This document shows, piece by piece, positions 8,922 to 16,374 of a stretch of DNA of 64,000 bases. The notes below the pieces were generated by a model. It had not been told where the DNA came from. It did not search any database and saw only the letters and a program-made list of their open reading frames with translations. The stretch is from Pseudarthrobacter sp. fls2-241-R2A-127 (GTDB lineage: Bacteria; Actinomycetota; Actinomycetes; Actinomycetales; Micrococcaceae). The first letter of the stretch is position 1. Each line of letters starts with the position of its first letter. The stretch is from the NCBI RefSeq assembly GCF_030209355.1, contig NZ_JARVSF010000006.1:1-64000 (forward strand). The letters run 5' to 3'. The position numbers were made by a program, and so were the translations under genes.

Positions 8922-9309
8922 GATGCGACTTCCTTTTGCCGGGAAGCCTGCTGCCGTGCAAGGACCAGTAGAACCAGGTGCGACGGTTACCAGGCTTCAG
9001 CATGTGCTGTGAAGGTTAAGTTGCGCCTGGTAGATAGCTTCCCGGGTTCGGGTGCCCGCCTTTGGCAGAATCGAGATTAGCACCGGTTTGTGGTCCGCGC
9101 CATAGTTTTCTGGAAATTTAATTTCGCTATGTGAAATCCATGTTTCGGGTTGTTAACCCTCCCCCAGTCACATCCCGCCGGTATTGACGCCCCGCACCCG
9201 GGCTGGCTAACCTCGTCGAATCCGCGGCCCCGCCGCGGCTACCTGGATCAGCAGACAGGGCCTCACTGAGCTGGAACAAACGCCACCACGCTCAGGACAG
9301 GAACACCCC
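8922..9309. other. Divergent intergenic region between guaD and 8-oxoguanine deaminase
   Basis: This 388-base gap holds no convincing gene. It must contain the promoters for the minus-strand purine operon and the plus-strand deaminase. The AT-rich part at 9100-9150 carries an imperfect palindrome listed separately. An AGGACAGGAA-type ribosome site precedes the 9310 start. Confidence 0.6.
9121..9137. promoter_or_regulatory. Putative regulator-binding palindrome (purine regulon site B)
   Basis: ATTTCGCTATGTGAAAT is an imperfect 17-base palindrome in the AT-rich centre of the divergent purine promoter region. Its half-sites TTTCG and GAAA have the same spacing as the sites at 13410-13426 and 17286-17302. 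I infer binding by a shared regulator such as the local IclR protein. It is the weakest match of the three (about 10 of 17 positions). Confidence 0.4.
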
Positions 9310-10680
9310 ATGCACCAGACCCTTCCCACACCCGCACCCGCACTCTGGATCCGGAATCCGCAGGCCGCATTCACCGCCAACAACCTTGACGCCTCCGGCG
9401 GATTGGTCATCAGCGGCGGCGTCATCACCGAAGTCCTGGCGGCCGGGCAAAACCCGTCCGAACCCTGTACCGAGACGTTCGACGCCGGCAGCCACGTGCT
9501 GCTGCCTGGCCTGGTCAACACGCACCACCACTTCTACCAAACGCTCACCCGCGCCTGGGGGCCGGTGGCTAACGCCCCGCTGTTCCCCTGGCTGCAGAAC
9601 CTGTATCCGGTCTGGGCCCGGCTCACGCCCAAGGATGTGGAACTCGCAGCCACCGCCGCCCTCGCGGAACTGCTGCTCAGCGGATGCACCACCGCCGCGG
9701 ACCACCATTACCTCTTTCCCGCCGGCCTGGAGGATGCCATCGACATCGAGGTGGCGGCAGTGCGCCGGCTGGGCATGCGGGCAACACTCACGCGCGGCTC
9801 CATGACGCTGGGAACGGACGACGGCGGCCTGCCGCCGCAGTCAACGGTCCAGGCACCGGACGTGGTGCTGGCGGACAGTGAACGGCTGATCGGCGCCTAC
9901 CACGAGCGCGGGGAGGACGCCGTCATCCAGATCGCCCTGGCACCGTGCTCTCCGTTCTCCGTCACCAAGGAAATCATGGCCGAGAGCGCCGCGCTAGCCG
10001 AACGGCTGGACGTCCGGCTGCACACCCACCTGGCCGAAACCCTCGACGAGGAAGACTTCTGCCGGGAGATGTTCGGACTGCGGACCGTGGACTACCTGGA
10101 CAGCGTGGGCTGGCTGACCGACCGCACCTGGCTGGGACATGGGATCCACTTCAGCGATGCGGAGATCGCCCGCCTCGGCTCGGCGGGGACCGCCGTCGCC
10201 CACTGCCCCACCTCCAACATGCGGCTCGCCTCAGGCACGGCCCGGGTCCTGGAACTTGAGGACGCGGGTGTTCCGGTGGGGCTGGGAGTAGACGGGTCGG
10301 CGTCGAACGATGCCTCCAACATGATCATGGAGGCGCGGCAGGCGCTGTACCTCCAACGCCTTCGTTATGGCGCCGATGTCCCGGTGGAGCGGGCACTGGG
10401 CTGGGCCACTCGTGGTTCGGCCGCGGTACTGGGACGGCCCGGCCTGGGCCAGCTGGCTCCGGGCATGCAGGCGGACCTTGCCCTTTTCAGGCTCGATGAC
10501 CTGCGATTCTCCGGCAGCCACGACCCCATCGCCGCCCTGTTGTTGTGCGCCGCCGACCGCGCCGACCGGGTAATGGTGGGCGGCCAGTGGCGCGTCGTGG
10601 ACGGACAAATCCCCGGCCTGGACATCGCAGGGCTCATCGCGGAGCATTCAGCGGCGGCAAAGCGCTTGGTGAACGGCTGA
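9310..10680 (+). CDS. 8-oxoguanine deaminase-like amidohydrolase
   Basis: A 456-residue amidohydrolase of the AtzB/TrzN/guanine-deaminase group, most like 8-oxoguanine deaminases, which convert 8-oxoguanine to urate. Zinc-binding NTHHHFYQT is at residues 71-79, HTHLAET near 235, HGIHF near 277, and the catalytic aspartate lies in LGVDGSASND near 325. WGPVANAPLFPWL after the first zinc motif is typical of the 8-oxoguanine/hydroxyatrazine deaminase clade. It is divergent from the guanine deaminase operon, consistent with delivering urate to the urate oxidase encoded 3 kb away. Substrate is inferred; another aminopurine or s-triazine is possible. Confidence 0.8.
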   Translation: MHQTLPTPAPALWIRNPQAAFTANNLDASGGLVISGGVITEVLAAGQNPSEPCTETFDAGSHVLLPGLVNTHHHFYQTLTRAWGPVANAPLFPWLQNLYPVWARLTPKDVELAATAALAELLLSGCTTAADHHYLFPAGLEDAIDIEVAAVRRLGMRATLTRGSMTLGTDDGGLPPQSTVQAPDVVLADSERLIGAYHERGEDAVIQIALAPCSPFSVTKEIMAESAALAERLDVRLHTHLAETLDEEDFCREMFGLRTVDYLDSVGWLTDRTWLGHGIHFSDAEIARLGSAGTAVAHCPTSNMRLASGTARVLELEDAGVPVGLGVDGSASNDASNMIMEARQALYLQRLRYGADVPVERALGWATRGSAAVLGRPGLGQLAPGMQADLALFRLDDLRFSGSHDPIAALLLCAADRADRVMVGGQWRVVDGQIPGLDIAGLIAEHSAAAKRLVNG

Positions 10681-10711
10681 CACAGTTCCCGGCCGCTGCT
10701 ACCGTGGCGGC

Positions 10712-11956
10712 ATGACTCCGTCAAAGACGCCGGCCGAGGTCCTGGACATCGAGGGTGTTGAGGTCCGGATCTCGAGCCCGGACAAGGTGGTATTCCCGGA
10801 GCCCGGGCTGACCAAGCTGGACCTGGTGCGGTATTACCTGGCCGTGGCGGACGGTGCGCTGCGCGGCGCCGGAGGGCGGCCGATGGTGCTCAAGCGGTTC
10901 CCCAAGGGCATCGACGCCGAGCCCTTCTTCCAAAAACGCGTGCCGGAGAACCACCCGCCTTTCATCGACACCACCACCCTGCACTATGCGTCCGGCACGT
11001 CGGCGGAAGAAGCCGTGATCCGTAATGCGGCGGGACTGGCCTGGGTCATCAACCTTGGCTGCCTGGACCTGAATCCGCACCCCGTGCGGGCTGAAGACCT
11101 GGAGCACCCGGACGAACTGCGGGTGGACCTCGATCCGATGCCCGGCGTGGACTGGTCGCAGATCGTGGACGTCGCCTACGTGGCCCGGGAGGTCCTGGAC
11201 GACGCGGGGCTGTTGGGCTGGCCGAAGACCAGCGGATCACGGGGGCTGCATATCCTGGTGCGCATCGCCCCGCAGTGGTCGTACCGCGATGTCCGGCTCG
11301 CCGCCGAAACCCTTGCACGGGAGGTGGAAACCCGCGCTCCCGGCCTCGCCACGGCACGATGGTGGAAGGAGGAACGCGGCGAGAGCGTGTTCGTGGACTT
11401 CAACCAGAACGCCAAGGACCGCACCGTTGCCTCCGCCTACTCCGTCAGGCCGCTGCCTGACGCCCGGGTGTCAGCCCCGCTCACATGGGAGGAGGTCCGT
11501 ACCGCCCGGCCGGAACAGTTCACTGTGCAGACGGTGCCGCAGCGCTTCGCGGACATCGGCGATCCGCACGACGGAATCGATGACGCGGCAGGCATGCTCG
11601 ACGGGCTCCTTGCCCTGGCGAAGGAACTGGGCCCGGCGGAGAAGGCTCCCCGCAGCGGCAACGGGACCGGCCGCCGGCAGTCACTCATGCCGCTTATCGA
11701 GGTGGCCCGGACCAGGACCAAACCAGAGGCGCTGGCAGCCCTCGACCAGTGGAAGGGCCGGCACCCCGCAGCTGTTGGCGCGCTCCAGCCGGCCGACGTC
11801 CTTGTTGATGGGATGCGCGGATCCAGCTCACTCTGGTACCGGGTCCGTGTGAACCTCCAGCACGTCCCCGAGGCCGAACGGCCTCCCCAGGAGGACCTCA
11901 TCGCGGACTACGACCCCTGGGCAGGCAAGCAGTGGCCAGGACGGTCCGGCTCCTGA
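10712..11956 (+). CDS. LigD-type DNA primase/polymerase domain protein
   Basis: A 414-residue stand-alone relative of the polymerase domain of bacterial NHEJ ligase LigD (archaeo-eukaryotic primase superfamily). It would fill gaps or add nucleotides at broken ends. The metal-binding DLDP motif (near residue 135) and the SGSRGLHI motif (near 175) are both intact, as is PHPVRAEDLEHPDELRVDLDP, the conserved run before the catalytic aspartates, named here only by its first and last residues. The last 110 residues are a poorly conserved extension. No ligase or Ku gene is present in the window, so its partners are elsewhere. It starts 31 bases after the deaminase gene. Confidence 0.85.
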   Translation: MTPSKTPAEVLDIEGVEVRISSPDKVVFPEPGLTKLDLVRYYLAVADGALRGAGGRPMVLKRFPKGIDAEPFFQKRVPENHPPFIDTTTLHYASGTSAEEAVIRNAAGLAWVINLGCLDLNPHPVRAEDLEHPDELRVDLDPMPGVDWSQIVDVAYVAREVLDDAGLLGWPKTSGSRGLHILVRIAPQWSYRDVRLAAETLAREVETRAPGLATARWWKEERGESVFVDFNQNAKDRTVASAYSVRPLPDARVSAPLTWEEVRTARPEQFTVQTVPQRFADIGDPHDGIDDAAGMLDGLLALAKELGPAEKAPRSGNGTGRRQSLMPLIEVARTRTKPEALAALDQWKGRHPAAVGALQPADVLVDGMRGSSSLWYRVRVNLQHVPEAERPPQEDLIADYDPWAGKQWPGRSGS

Positions 11957-11965
11957 ATATTGCTG

Positions 11966-12991
11966 CTACTGCCAGGCCCGAACCCAGTCCACCTTGATGG
12001 CTCCTGCGGGGCCGAACGTCCTCTGGTTGGGGTTGAGGCCTACGTTCAGGATCAGGTAGTGCGGCGCATTGCCGTCTTGGGACGCGTAGGAATAGACCCG
12101 CCGGCCGTCAAAGTAGATGTCGTTGACCCCTGCCATCCGGTGCACGCCGTAGGTGTGGTACCCACCGGCCCAGCACCCCACGATGGCGCTTCCCAGTTCG
12201 CCGCCACTCGCAGAGTGGTAGACGGTGGTCATGTTTCCCGCCAGGGGCTCCGCGACGTCAATCTCCCCGGTTTTCGGATACGACTGGCCGGTGCTCCACC
12301 AGGCGGGCCAGTTATAGATGCCGCCTGAGCAGGTACCGGGAAAATAGATCCTGGCCTCGACGTATCCCGTGGTGTATTGGAAGCCCACGTGACCGGAAAC
12401 CCCGTCCTTGGGGTTGGTGGACAGAAGCGCCCCGGAATCGGAGTCGGAGAGCTGGAGGACCGCCTCGCCGTTGGCAACCGTGACGTTGCTGGAACAGGTC
12501 TTGACCCCGTTCATCTTGGATTTGGGATCGCAGTCGTTAAACCAGTAGGGGGTCCAGACAGCAGGGTTCAGGGTATTGAATTCTTCGTCGAACACCAGGT
12601 GCCAGGTGCCCGGAACCCCCGCGGGCTCCAGTCCCTGGCTGGACACGACCGGCTTGCCTTTTAGCGAGTCGTCCTGGGCCGTGTCATCGGCGGGCGGCGC
12701 GTCGGCGGGGGCGGCGTCGGAGGGGGCGGCGTCGGCCGGCGCTGTGGCCTGGCCAGTGGAGGCATCCAGCCCGGGCGCCGCTGCCGGGGCGTCCGGCGGC
12801 GCTGCCGGCGCGGCAGTCACGGTACTCCCCGGACTGCCGGAGGGCGCGGGGACGATGACGCCGGGCGACCCGGAGGCAGCCTCGGCGGGATCGGCAGACA
12901 GGCCGGTCTCCGCGGGGATGCGGACCGCGCTGGCGGAAAGGCCTCCGATCACCAGGAGGCAGCACAGGCATTGCAGCATGCGGGTCTTCAC
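11966..12991 (-). CDS. Secreted glycoside hydrolase family 16 protein
   Basis: A probable exported beta-glucanase-like enzyme. The GTG start at 12991 gives a short basic N-terminus followed by the hydrophobic stretch LQCLCCLLVIGGLSASA, a plausible signal peptide; a TTG at 13111 would add 40 untypical residues, and an ATG at 12979 is also possible. Next is a roughly 110-residue Ala/Pro/Ser/Asp-rich linker, then a GH16 fold with catalytic motif GEIDVAE (two glutamates and the central Asp as ExDxxE). The C-terminus ends in the conserved strand KVDWVRAWQ. Substrate (laminarin, lichenan or a host glycan) cannot be decided. It converges on the LigD-like gene, ending nine bases away. Confidence 0.8.
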   Translation of the reverse strand: MKTRMLQCLCCLLVIGGLSASAVRIPAETGLSADPAEAASGSPGVIVPAPSGSPGSTVTAAPAAPPDAPAAAPGLDASTGQATAPADAAPSDAAPADAPPADDTAQDDSLKGKPVVSSQGLEPAGVPGTWHLVFDEEFNTLNPAVWTPYWFNDCDPKSKMNGVKTCSSNVTVANGEAVLQLSDSDSGALLSTNPKDGVSGHVGFQYTTGYVEARIYFPGTCSGGIYNWPAWWSTGQSYPKTGEIDVAEPLAGNMTTVYHSASGGELGSAIVGCWAGGYHTYGVHRMAGVNDIYFDGRRVYSYASQDGNAPHYLILNVGLNPNQRTFGPAGAIKVDWVRAWQ

Positions 12992-13211
12992 GGGCAAGCC
13001 CCGCACGGCCCAGGTCGGGAAAGGGGTTGCTCCTTCATGTCCTGCATCCTCGCCTCCCCGGCGCTCACTGGCGTCCGGCCCGGGCAGGCACGCGAGCCCA
13101 ACTCCGGGCAACTACTTACCGCCTCAGGCTATGGGAGTTCCCTGCCGGGGTCGCCAGTAGCGACTACTTGTGTTTTGCCGGAGCAATTCCGCAGGTAGAT
13201 GGGGACGGTAC

Positions 13212-13397
13212 TCACATCCGGCGGCCGAATACCGGCAGCGAGTGAACCCAGCGCGAGAACCGTCCGCGCTCATGGTGCCGCTCCTCCGGCACGTACAGGT
13301 CCGGGTCAATACCGCCGCCGAGCGGGAGGTAGAACTCCTGCGCGCCAGTTCCCGCGGCCGGGGCGGCCGGCACGGGTGGGGTGTCCTGCTGGTACAT
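13212..13397 (-). CDS. Small hypothetical protein, 61 residues
   Basis: I do not recognise this protein. The ATG at 13397 is preceded by a perfect AAGGAGG ribosome site, which strongly supports translation. The N-terminal 20 residues are Pro/Ala/Gly-rich, the middle has YLPLGGGIDPDLYVPEE, and the C-terminus is basic and aromatic (RHHERGRFSRWVHSLPVFGRRM). No membrane segment or cysteine is present. The putative regulator site at 13410-13426 lies immediately upstream of its ribosome site, so it may belong to the same regulon as the purine genes. Function unknown. Confidence 0.65.
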   Translation of the reverse strand: MYQQDTPPVPAAPAAGTGAQEFYLPLGGGIDPDLYVPEERHHERGRFSRWVHSLPVFGRRM

Positions 13398-13409
13398 CGA
13401 AACCTCCTT

Positions 13410-13426
13410 TTTTCGTATTACGGAAA
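13410..13426. promoter_or_regulatory. Putative regulator-binding palindrome (purine regulon site A)
   Basis: TTTTCGTATTACGGAAA is a near-perfect 17-base palindrome. It matches the reverse complement of 17286-17302 at 15 of 17 positions. It lies just upstream of the 61-residue gene on the minus strand and about 320 bases before urate oxidase on the plus strand. An adjoining inverted repeat (AAAGCA, five-base gap, TGCTTT, 13424-13440) may be part of the same control region. Confidence 0.5.
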
Positions 13427-13619
13427 GCAAATTCTGCTTTATGAAAGTTTAGGAGGGGGACAGTGGGGCGTCAATAACCTATGGGAACTCCTTCCCGGCA
13501 GATACGGTCACAAACCGAATTTTGGAGTTGTGATGTACACCACCGGCCGGCGGGGGTACGCTGGTAGGCAACTCGTGGCGCAGGTCACGTAACCTGGGAG
13601 CAGCAGGCAGGGTCGTAAT

Positions 13620-13651
13620 GAGCTGGCATCAATGGATGCCGGCTCTTTTTT
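13620..13651 (+). terminator. Intrinsic terminator in the urate oxidase leader
   Basis: GAGCTGGCATC, loop AATG, then the complementary arm (one T/G wobble), followed by six T residues. This is a textbook rho-independent terminator on the plus strand. No coding gene ends just before it, so it closes either an unrecognised small RNA or an attenuated leader that begins upstream. Confidence 0.8.
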
Positions 13652-13704
13652 GTTGGGTCGGCTCCACCGGAAACGCGCTTGAAACGCGCGCTTAATTTCA
13701 GTGA

Positions 13705-13720
13705 TGGAACCTTGGTTCCA
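13705..13720. promoter_or_regulatory. Palindrome just upstream of urate oxidase
   Basis: TGGAACCTTGGTTCCA has seven-base perfect arms around TT and ends 24 bases before the urate oxidase ATG. Its TGGAA/TTCCA half-sites resemble those known for AllR-type IclR regulators of allantoin genes. I infer an operator overlapping the promoter or leader; the binding protein is not identified. Confidence 0.5.
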
Positions 13721-13744
13721 CTTACCGGAGATTGGGAAAAGACC

Positions 13745-14653
13745 ATGAGCAGCAAGATCATTCTCGGCGAAAACCAGTACGGCAAGGCCGAAGTCCGCGT
13801 CGTCAAGATCACCAGGGACACCAACCGCCACGAGATCGAAGACCTGAACGTCACCTCGCAGCTGCGGGGCGACTTCGCCGCGGCCCACCTTGAGGGCGAC
13901 AACGCCCACGTTGTGGCCACGGATACCCAGAAGAACACCATCTACGCCTTCGCCCGGGACGGCATCGGTTCGCCGGAGGCGTTCCTGCTGCGCCTCGGCG
14001 AGCACTTCACCTCCAGCTTCGACTGGGTCACCGGCGGCCGGTGGGAAGCGGAATCGTACGCCTGGAACCGTATCCAGGCGCACGGCAGCGAACACGACCA
14101 CTCGTTCGTCCGCAACGGCCAGGAAGTCCGCACCGCGGTCCTGGTCCGCGACGGATCCGCGAGCCACCTGATCTCCGGGCTGAAGGACCTGACCGTCCTG
14201 AAGTCCACAGAGTCCGGCTTCGTGGGCTACCCCCGCGACCGCTACACGACGCTTCCGGAGACCACGGACCGCATCCTCGCCACGGACGTTTCCGCCCGCT
14301 GGCGCTTCAAGGCCGGAACCGACTTCAGCAGCCTGGACTTCAACAAGAATTACGACGACGTCAAGGGGCTCCTGCTCGAAGGCTTCACCGAAAATTACTC
14401 CCATGCCCTGCAGCAGACCCTGTTCGATATGGGCGCCAAGGTCCTTGAGGCGCACAGCGAGATCGACGAAATCAAGTTCTCGATGCCCAACAAGCACCAC
14501 TTCCTGGTGGACCTCTCGCCGTTCGGCCTGGACAACCCCAATGAGGTCTTCTTCGCGGCCGACCGGCCGTACGGCCTGATCGAGGCGACCGTCCTGCGTG
14601 ATGACGCAACCGCGGCACCCGCAGCATGGTCGGGCATCGCAGGCTTCTGCTAG
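13745..14653 (+). CDS. pucL: Urate oxidase (uricase)
   Basis: A 302-residue cofactor-free urate oxidase converting urate and O2 to 5-hydroxyisourate and H2O2. The T-fold tandem is complete: ILGENQYGKAEVRVVKITR at the N-terminus carries the conserved lysine, HLEGDNAHVVATDTQKNTIY (named only to the NTIY core near residue 64) carries the conserved Thr, and the second half has NKHHFLVDL and the C-terminal peroxisomal-type region is absent as expected in bacteria. Length matches the family. I choose the ATG at 13745, after GGAGATTGGGAAAAG; an upstream in-frame start at 13679 would add untypical residues. Unlike Bacillus PucL there is no fused OHCU decarboxylase domain. Confidence 0.92.
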   Translation: MSSKIILGENQYGKAEVRVVKITRDTNRHEIEDLNVTSQLRGDFAAAHLEGDNAHVVATDTQKNTIYAFARDGIGSPEAFLLRLGEHFTSSFDWVTGGRWEAESYAWNRIQAHGSEHDHSFVRNGQEVRTAVLVRDGSASHLISGLKDLTVLKSTESGFVGYPRDRYTTLPETTDRILATDVSARWRFKAGTDFSSLDFNKNYDDVKGLLLEGFTENYSHALQQTLFDMGAKVLEAHSEIDEIKFSMPNKHHFLVDLSPFGLDNPNEVFFAADRPYGLIEATVLRDDATAAPAAWSGIAGFC

Positions 14654-14666
14654 AGCCACCCGGCCA

Positions 14667-14697
14667 GACGGGCCCAGCCACGCCGGCTGGGCCCGTC
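14667..14697 (+). terminator. Hairpin after urate oxidase
   Basis: A perfect 13-base inverted repeat (GACGGGCCCAGCC, loop ACGCC, complement) starts 13 bases after the uricase stop. It lacks a T-run, so it may be a partial terminator or an mRNA 3'-end stabiliser between uricase and permease. Confidence 0.55.
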
Positions 14698-14720
14698 AAA
14701 ACCACCCCACAGCCTTACCT

Positions 14721-14785
14721 GTTAGCCAGACACAAGTTAGCCAGACGATGACGTCTGCCATGAACCAAGAAAGTCTGCCATGAAC
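14721..14785 (+). repeat. Two tandem direct repeats at the permease start
   Basis: GTTAGCCAGAC occurs at 14721 and again at 14736; GTCTGCCATGAAC occurs at 14753 and again at 14773. The second pair duplicates the start-codon region, so two ATGs (14760 and 14780) have the same context. The first opens a seven-codon frame whose TGA overlaps the permease ATG. A small hairpin (CAGACG, ATGA, CGTCTG) lies at 14742-14757. Confidence 0.7.
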
Positions 14786-16285
14786 ACCAAGAAAAAAACG
14801 GCCGCCACTGCCGCTGGAAATGGCGCCCCGCATGGCCGCCCCGAAGACCAGCGACTCCCGATCGGAAGCATGTTCGCCTACGGCTTCCAGCACGTCCTGA
14901 CCATGTACGGCGGCATCATCGCCCCTCCCCTGATTATCGGCGCCGCCGCGGGAATGAACTCCCAGGACATCGGACTGCTCATCGCGGCATGCCTCTTCGT
15001 CGGCGGCCTCGCCACCATCCTGCAGACCGTCGGCATTCCGTTCTTCGGCTCGCAATTGCCTCTGGTGCAGGGCGTGTCGTTCGCCGGCGTCTCCACCATG
15101 GTGGCAATCGTGCACGGCGGCGGCGGGATCCAGGCAGTATTCGGATCCGTCATTGCAGCCTCCCTGATCGGGCTGCTGATTACTCCGCTGTTCTCGAAGA
15201 TCATCCGCTTCTTCCCACCCGTGGTGACCGGCACCGTGATCACCACCATCGGACTGACGCTGATGCCGGTGGCGGCCAACTGGGCCATGGGCGGCAACAA
15301 CAAGGCTCCGAGCTACGGCAGCGTGGCCAACATCGGCCTGGCCGCCGGCACCATGGGCATCGTCCTGCTCCTGAGCAAGGTGGGCAGCGCGGCCATCTCC
15401 CGGCTTTCCATCCTCCTTGCCATGGTCCTGGGCACCCTCATCGCCGTGGTCTTCGGCATGGCCGATTTCTCCAAAGTGGGCCAGGGCGAGATCGTAGCCT
15501 TCCCCACCCCCTTCGCCTTCGGACCGCCCACGTTTGAGGTCGCAGCCATCATCTCCATGCTGATCGTCATCCTGGTGACCCTGACGGAGACGTCCGCGGA
15601 CATCATTGCGGTGGGCGAGATCGTCGGCACCAAGGTGGACTCCAAGAGGATCGGCAACGGCTTGCGCGCGGATATGCTGTCCAGCGCCGTGTCGCCCCTC
15701 TTCAATTCCTTCACCCAGAGCGCCTTCGCCCAAAACGTCGGCCTGGTGGCCATCACCGGCGTCAAGAGCCGGTTTGTGGTCAGTGCCGGCGGCGTGATCC
15801 TGGTGGTCCTCGGCCTGCTCCCGGTCCTGGGCCGCGTGGTGGCAGCAGTGCCGACGCCCGTCCTGGGCGGAGCCGGCATCGTGCTCTTCGGCACGGTGGC
15901 AGCCAGCGGCATCCGGACCCTGTCCAAGGTGGACTACAAGAACAACATGAACCTGATCGTGGTGGCCGCATCCATCGGCTTCGGGATGATCCCCATCGCC
16001 GCGCCCACGTTCTACGACCAGTTCCCGTCCTGGTTCGGCACCATCTTCCACTCCGGCATCAGCTCAGCCGCCGTCATGGCGATCCTGCTGAACCTGCTGT
16101 TCAACCACTTCCGCGCCGGCAATTCGGACAACCAGTCCGTCTTCGTCGCGGGCACCGAGAGGCTGGTCAAGGCGGAGGACCTCCGCTGCCTCTCGGACGG
16201 GGACAGGTTCGAGAACGGCAAGCTTATCGACTGCGACGGCAAGGAAGTCCCGGTCCAGGAAGCGGACAAGGCGCCGGGGCACTGA
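14780..16285 (+). CDS. NCS2 family xanthine/urate permease
   Basis: A 501-residue proton-coupled nucleobase permease of the UraA/PbuX/PucJ-type NCS2 branch, likely importing urate or xanthine. It has about twelve to fourteen membrane segments, the QLPLVQGVSFAG segment near residue 92, and the family signature around QNVGLVAITGVKSRFVV near residue 318. A roughly 55-residue polar C-terminal tail follows the last helix. Placement right after uricase supports urate/xanthine as substrate. No good ribosome site precedes 14780; instead a seven-codon upstream frame ends in a TGA overlapping this ATG, suggesting coupled initiation. Confidence 0.88.
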   Translation: MNTKKKTAATAAGNGAPHGRPEDQRLPIGSMFAYGFQHVLTMYGGIIAPPLIIGAAAGMNSQDIGLLIAACLFVGGLATILQTVGIPFFGSQLPLVQGVSFAGVSTMVAIVHGGGGIQAVFGSVIAASLIGLLITPLFSKIIRFFPPVVTGTVITTIGLTLMPVAANWAMGGNNKAPSYGSVANIGLAAGTMGIVLLLSKVGSAAISRLSILLAMVLGTLIAVVFGMADFSKVGQGEIVAFPTPFAFGPPTFEVAAIISMLIVILVTLTETSADIIAVGEIVGTKVDSKRIGNGLRADMLSSAVSPLFNSFTQSAFAQNVGLVAITGVKSRFVVSAGGVILVVLGLLPVLGRVVAAVPTPVLGGAGIVLFGTVAASGIRTLSKVDYKNNMNLIVVAASIGFGMIPIAAPTFYDQFPSWFGTIFHSGISSAAVMAILLNLLFNHFRAGNSDNQSVFVAGTERLVKAEDLRCLSDGDRFENGKLIDCDGKEVPVQEADKAPGH

Positions 16286-16300
16286 CCTTCCCGGCAAACA

Positions 16301-16340
16301 ATGACGGCGGCCCGCTCCGAAAGGAGGGGGCCGCCGTCAT
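16301..16340. terminator. Bidirectional hairpin between convergent permease and IclR genes
   Basis: An 18-base stem (outer arm ATGACGGCGGCCC, one G-G mismatch, inner CTCC/GGAG) closed by a GAAA tetraloop sits between two converging genes. Its position and strength suggest it ends transcription from both sides, although no long T-run flanks it. Confidence 0.65.
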
Positions 16341-16374
16341 GCGTGGCCGGCTCAGGCCTTGCGCACAGGGCGCC

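Larger units (their letters stand above)
13427..13744. other. Gene-poor region upstream of urate oxidase
   Basis: About 320 bases without a supported protein gene. It contains an intrinsic terminator (13620-13651), a direct repeat of GAAACGCGC (13670 and 13681) and a palindrome close to the urate oxidase start. The bases before the terminator could encode a short non-coding RNA or leader; I recognise no tRNA, SRP RNA or known riboswitch in them. Confidence 0.5.

Noticed and set aside
13570..13620. Possible SRP (4.5S) RNA or tRNA upstream of the terminator
   Set aside because: AGGTCA and AGCAGCA resemble SRP words, but the GGAA-type tetraloop and full core are missing, and no cloverleaf can be formed.
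14696..16051. 451-codon minus-strand open frame, rich in His, Asp and Gly
   Set aside because: Mirror of the NCS2 permease; the odd composition reflects reverse-complemented hydrophobic codons.
16301..16340. Possible regulator site near the IclR gene
   Set aside because: The stem is long, GC-rich, closed by a GAAA tetraloop and lies between gene ends, so a transcription-ending hairpin is more likely.
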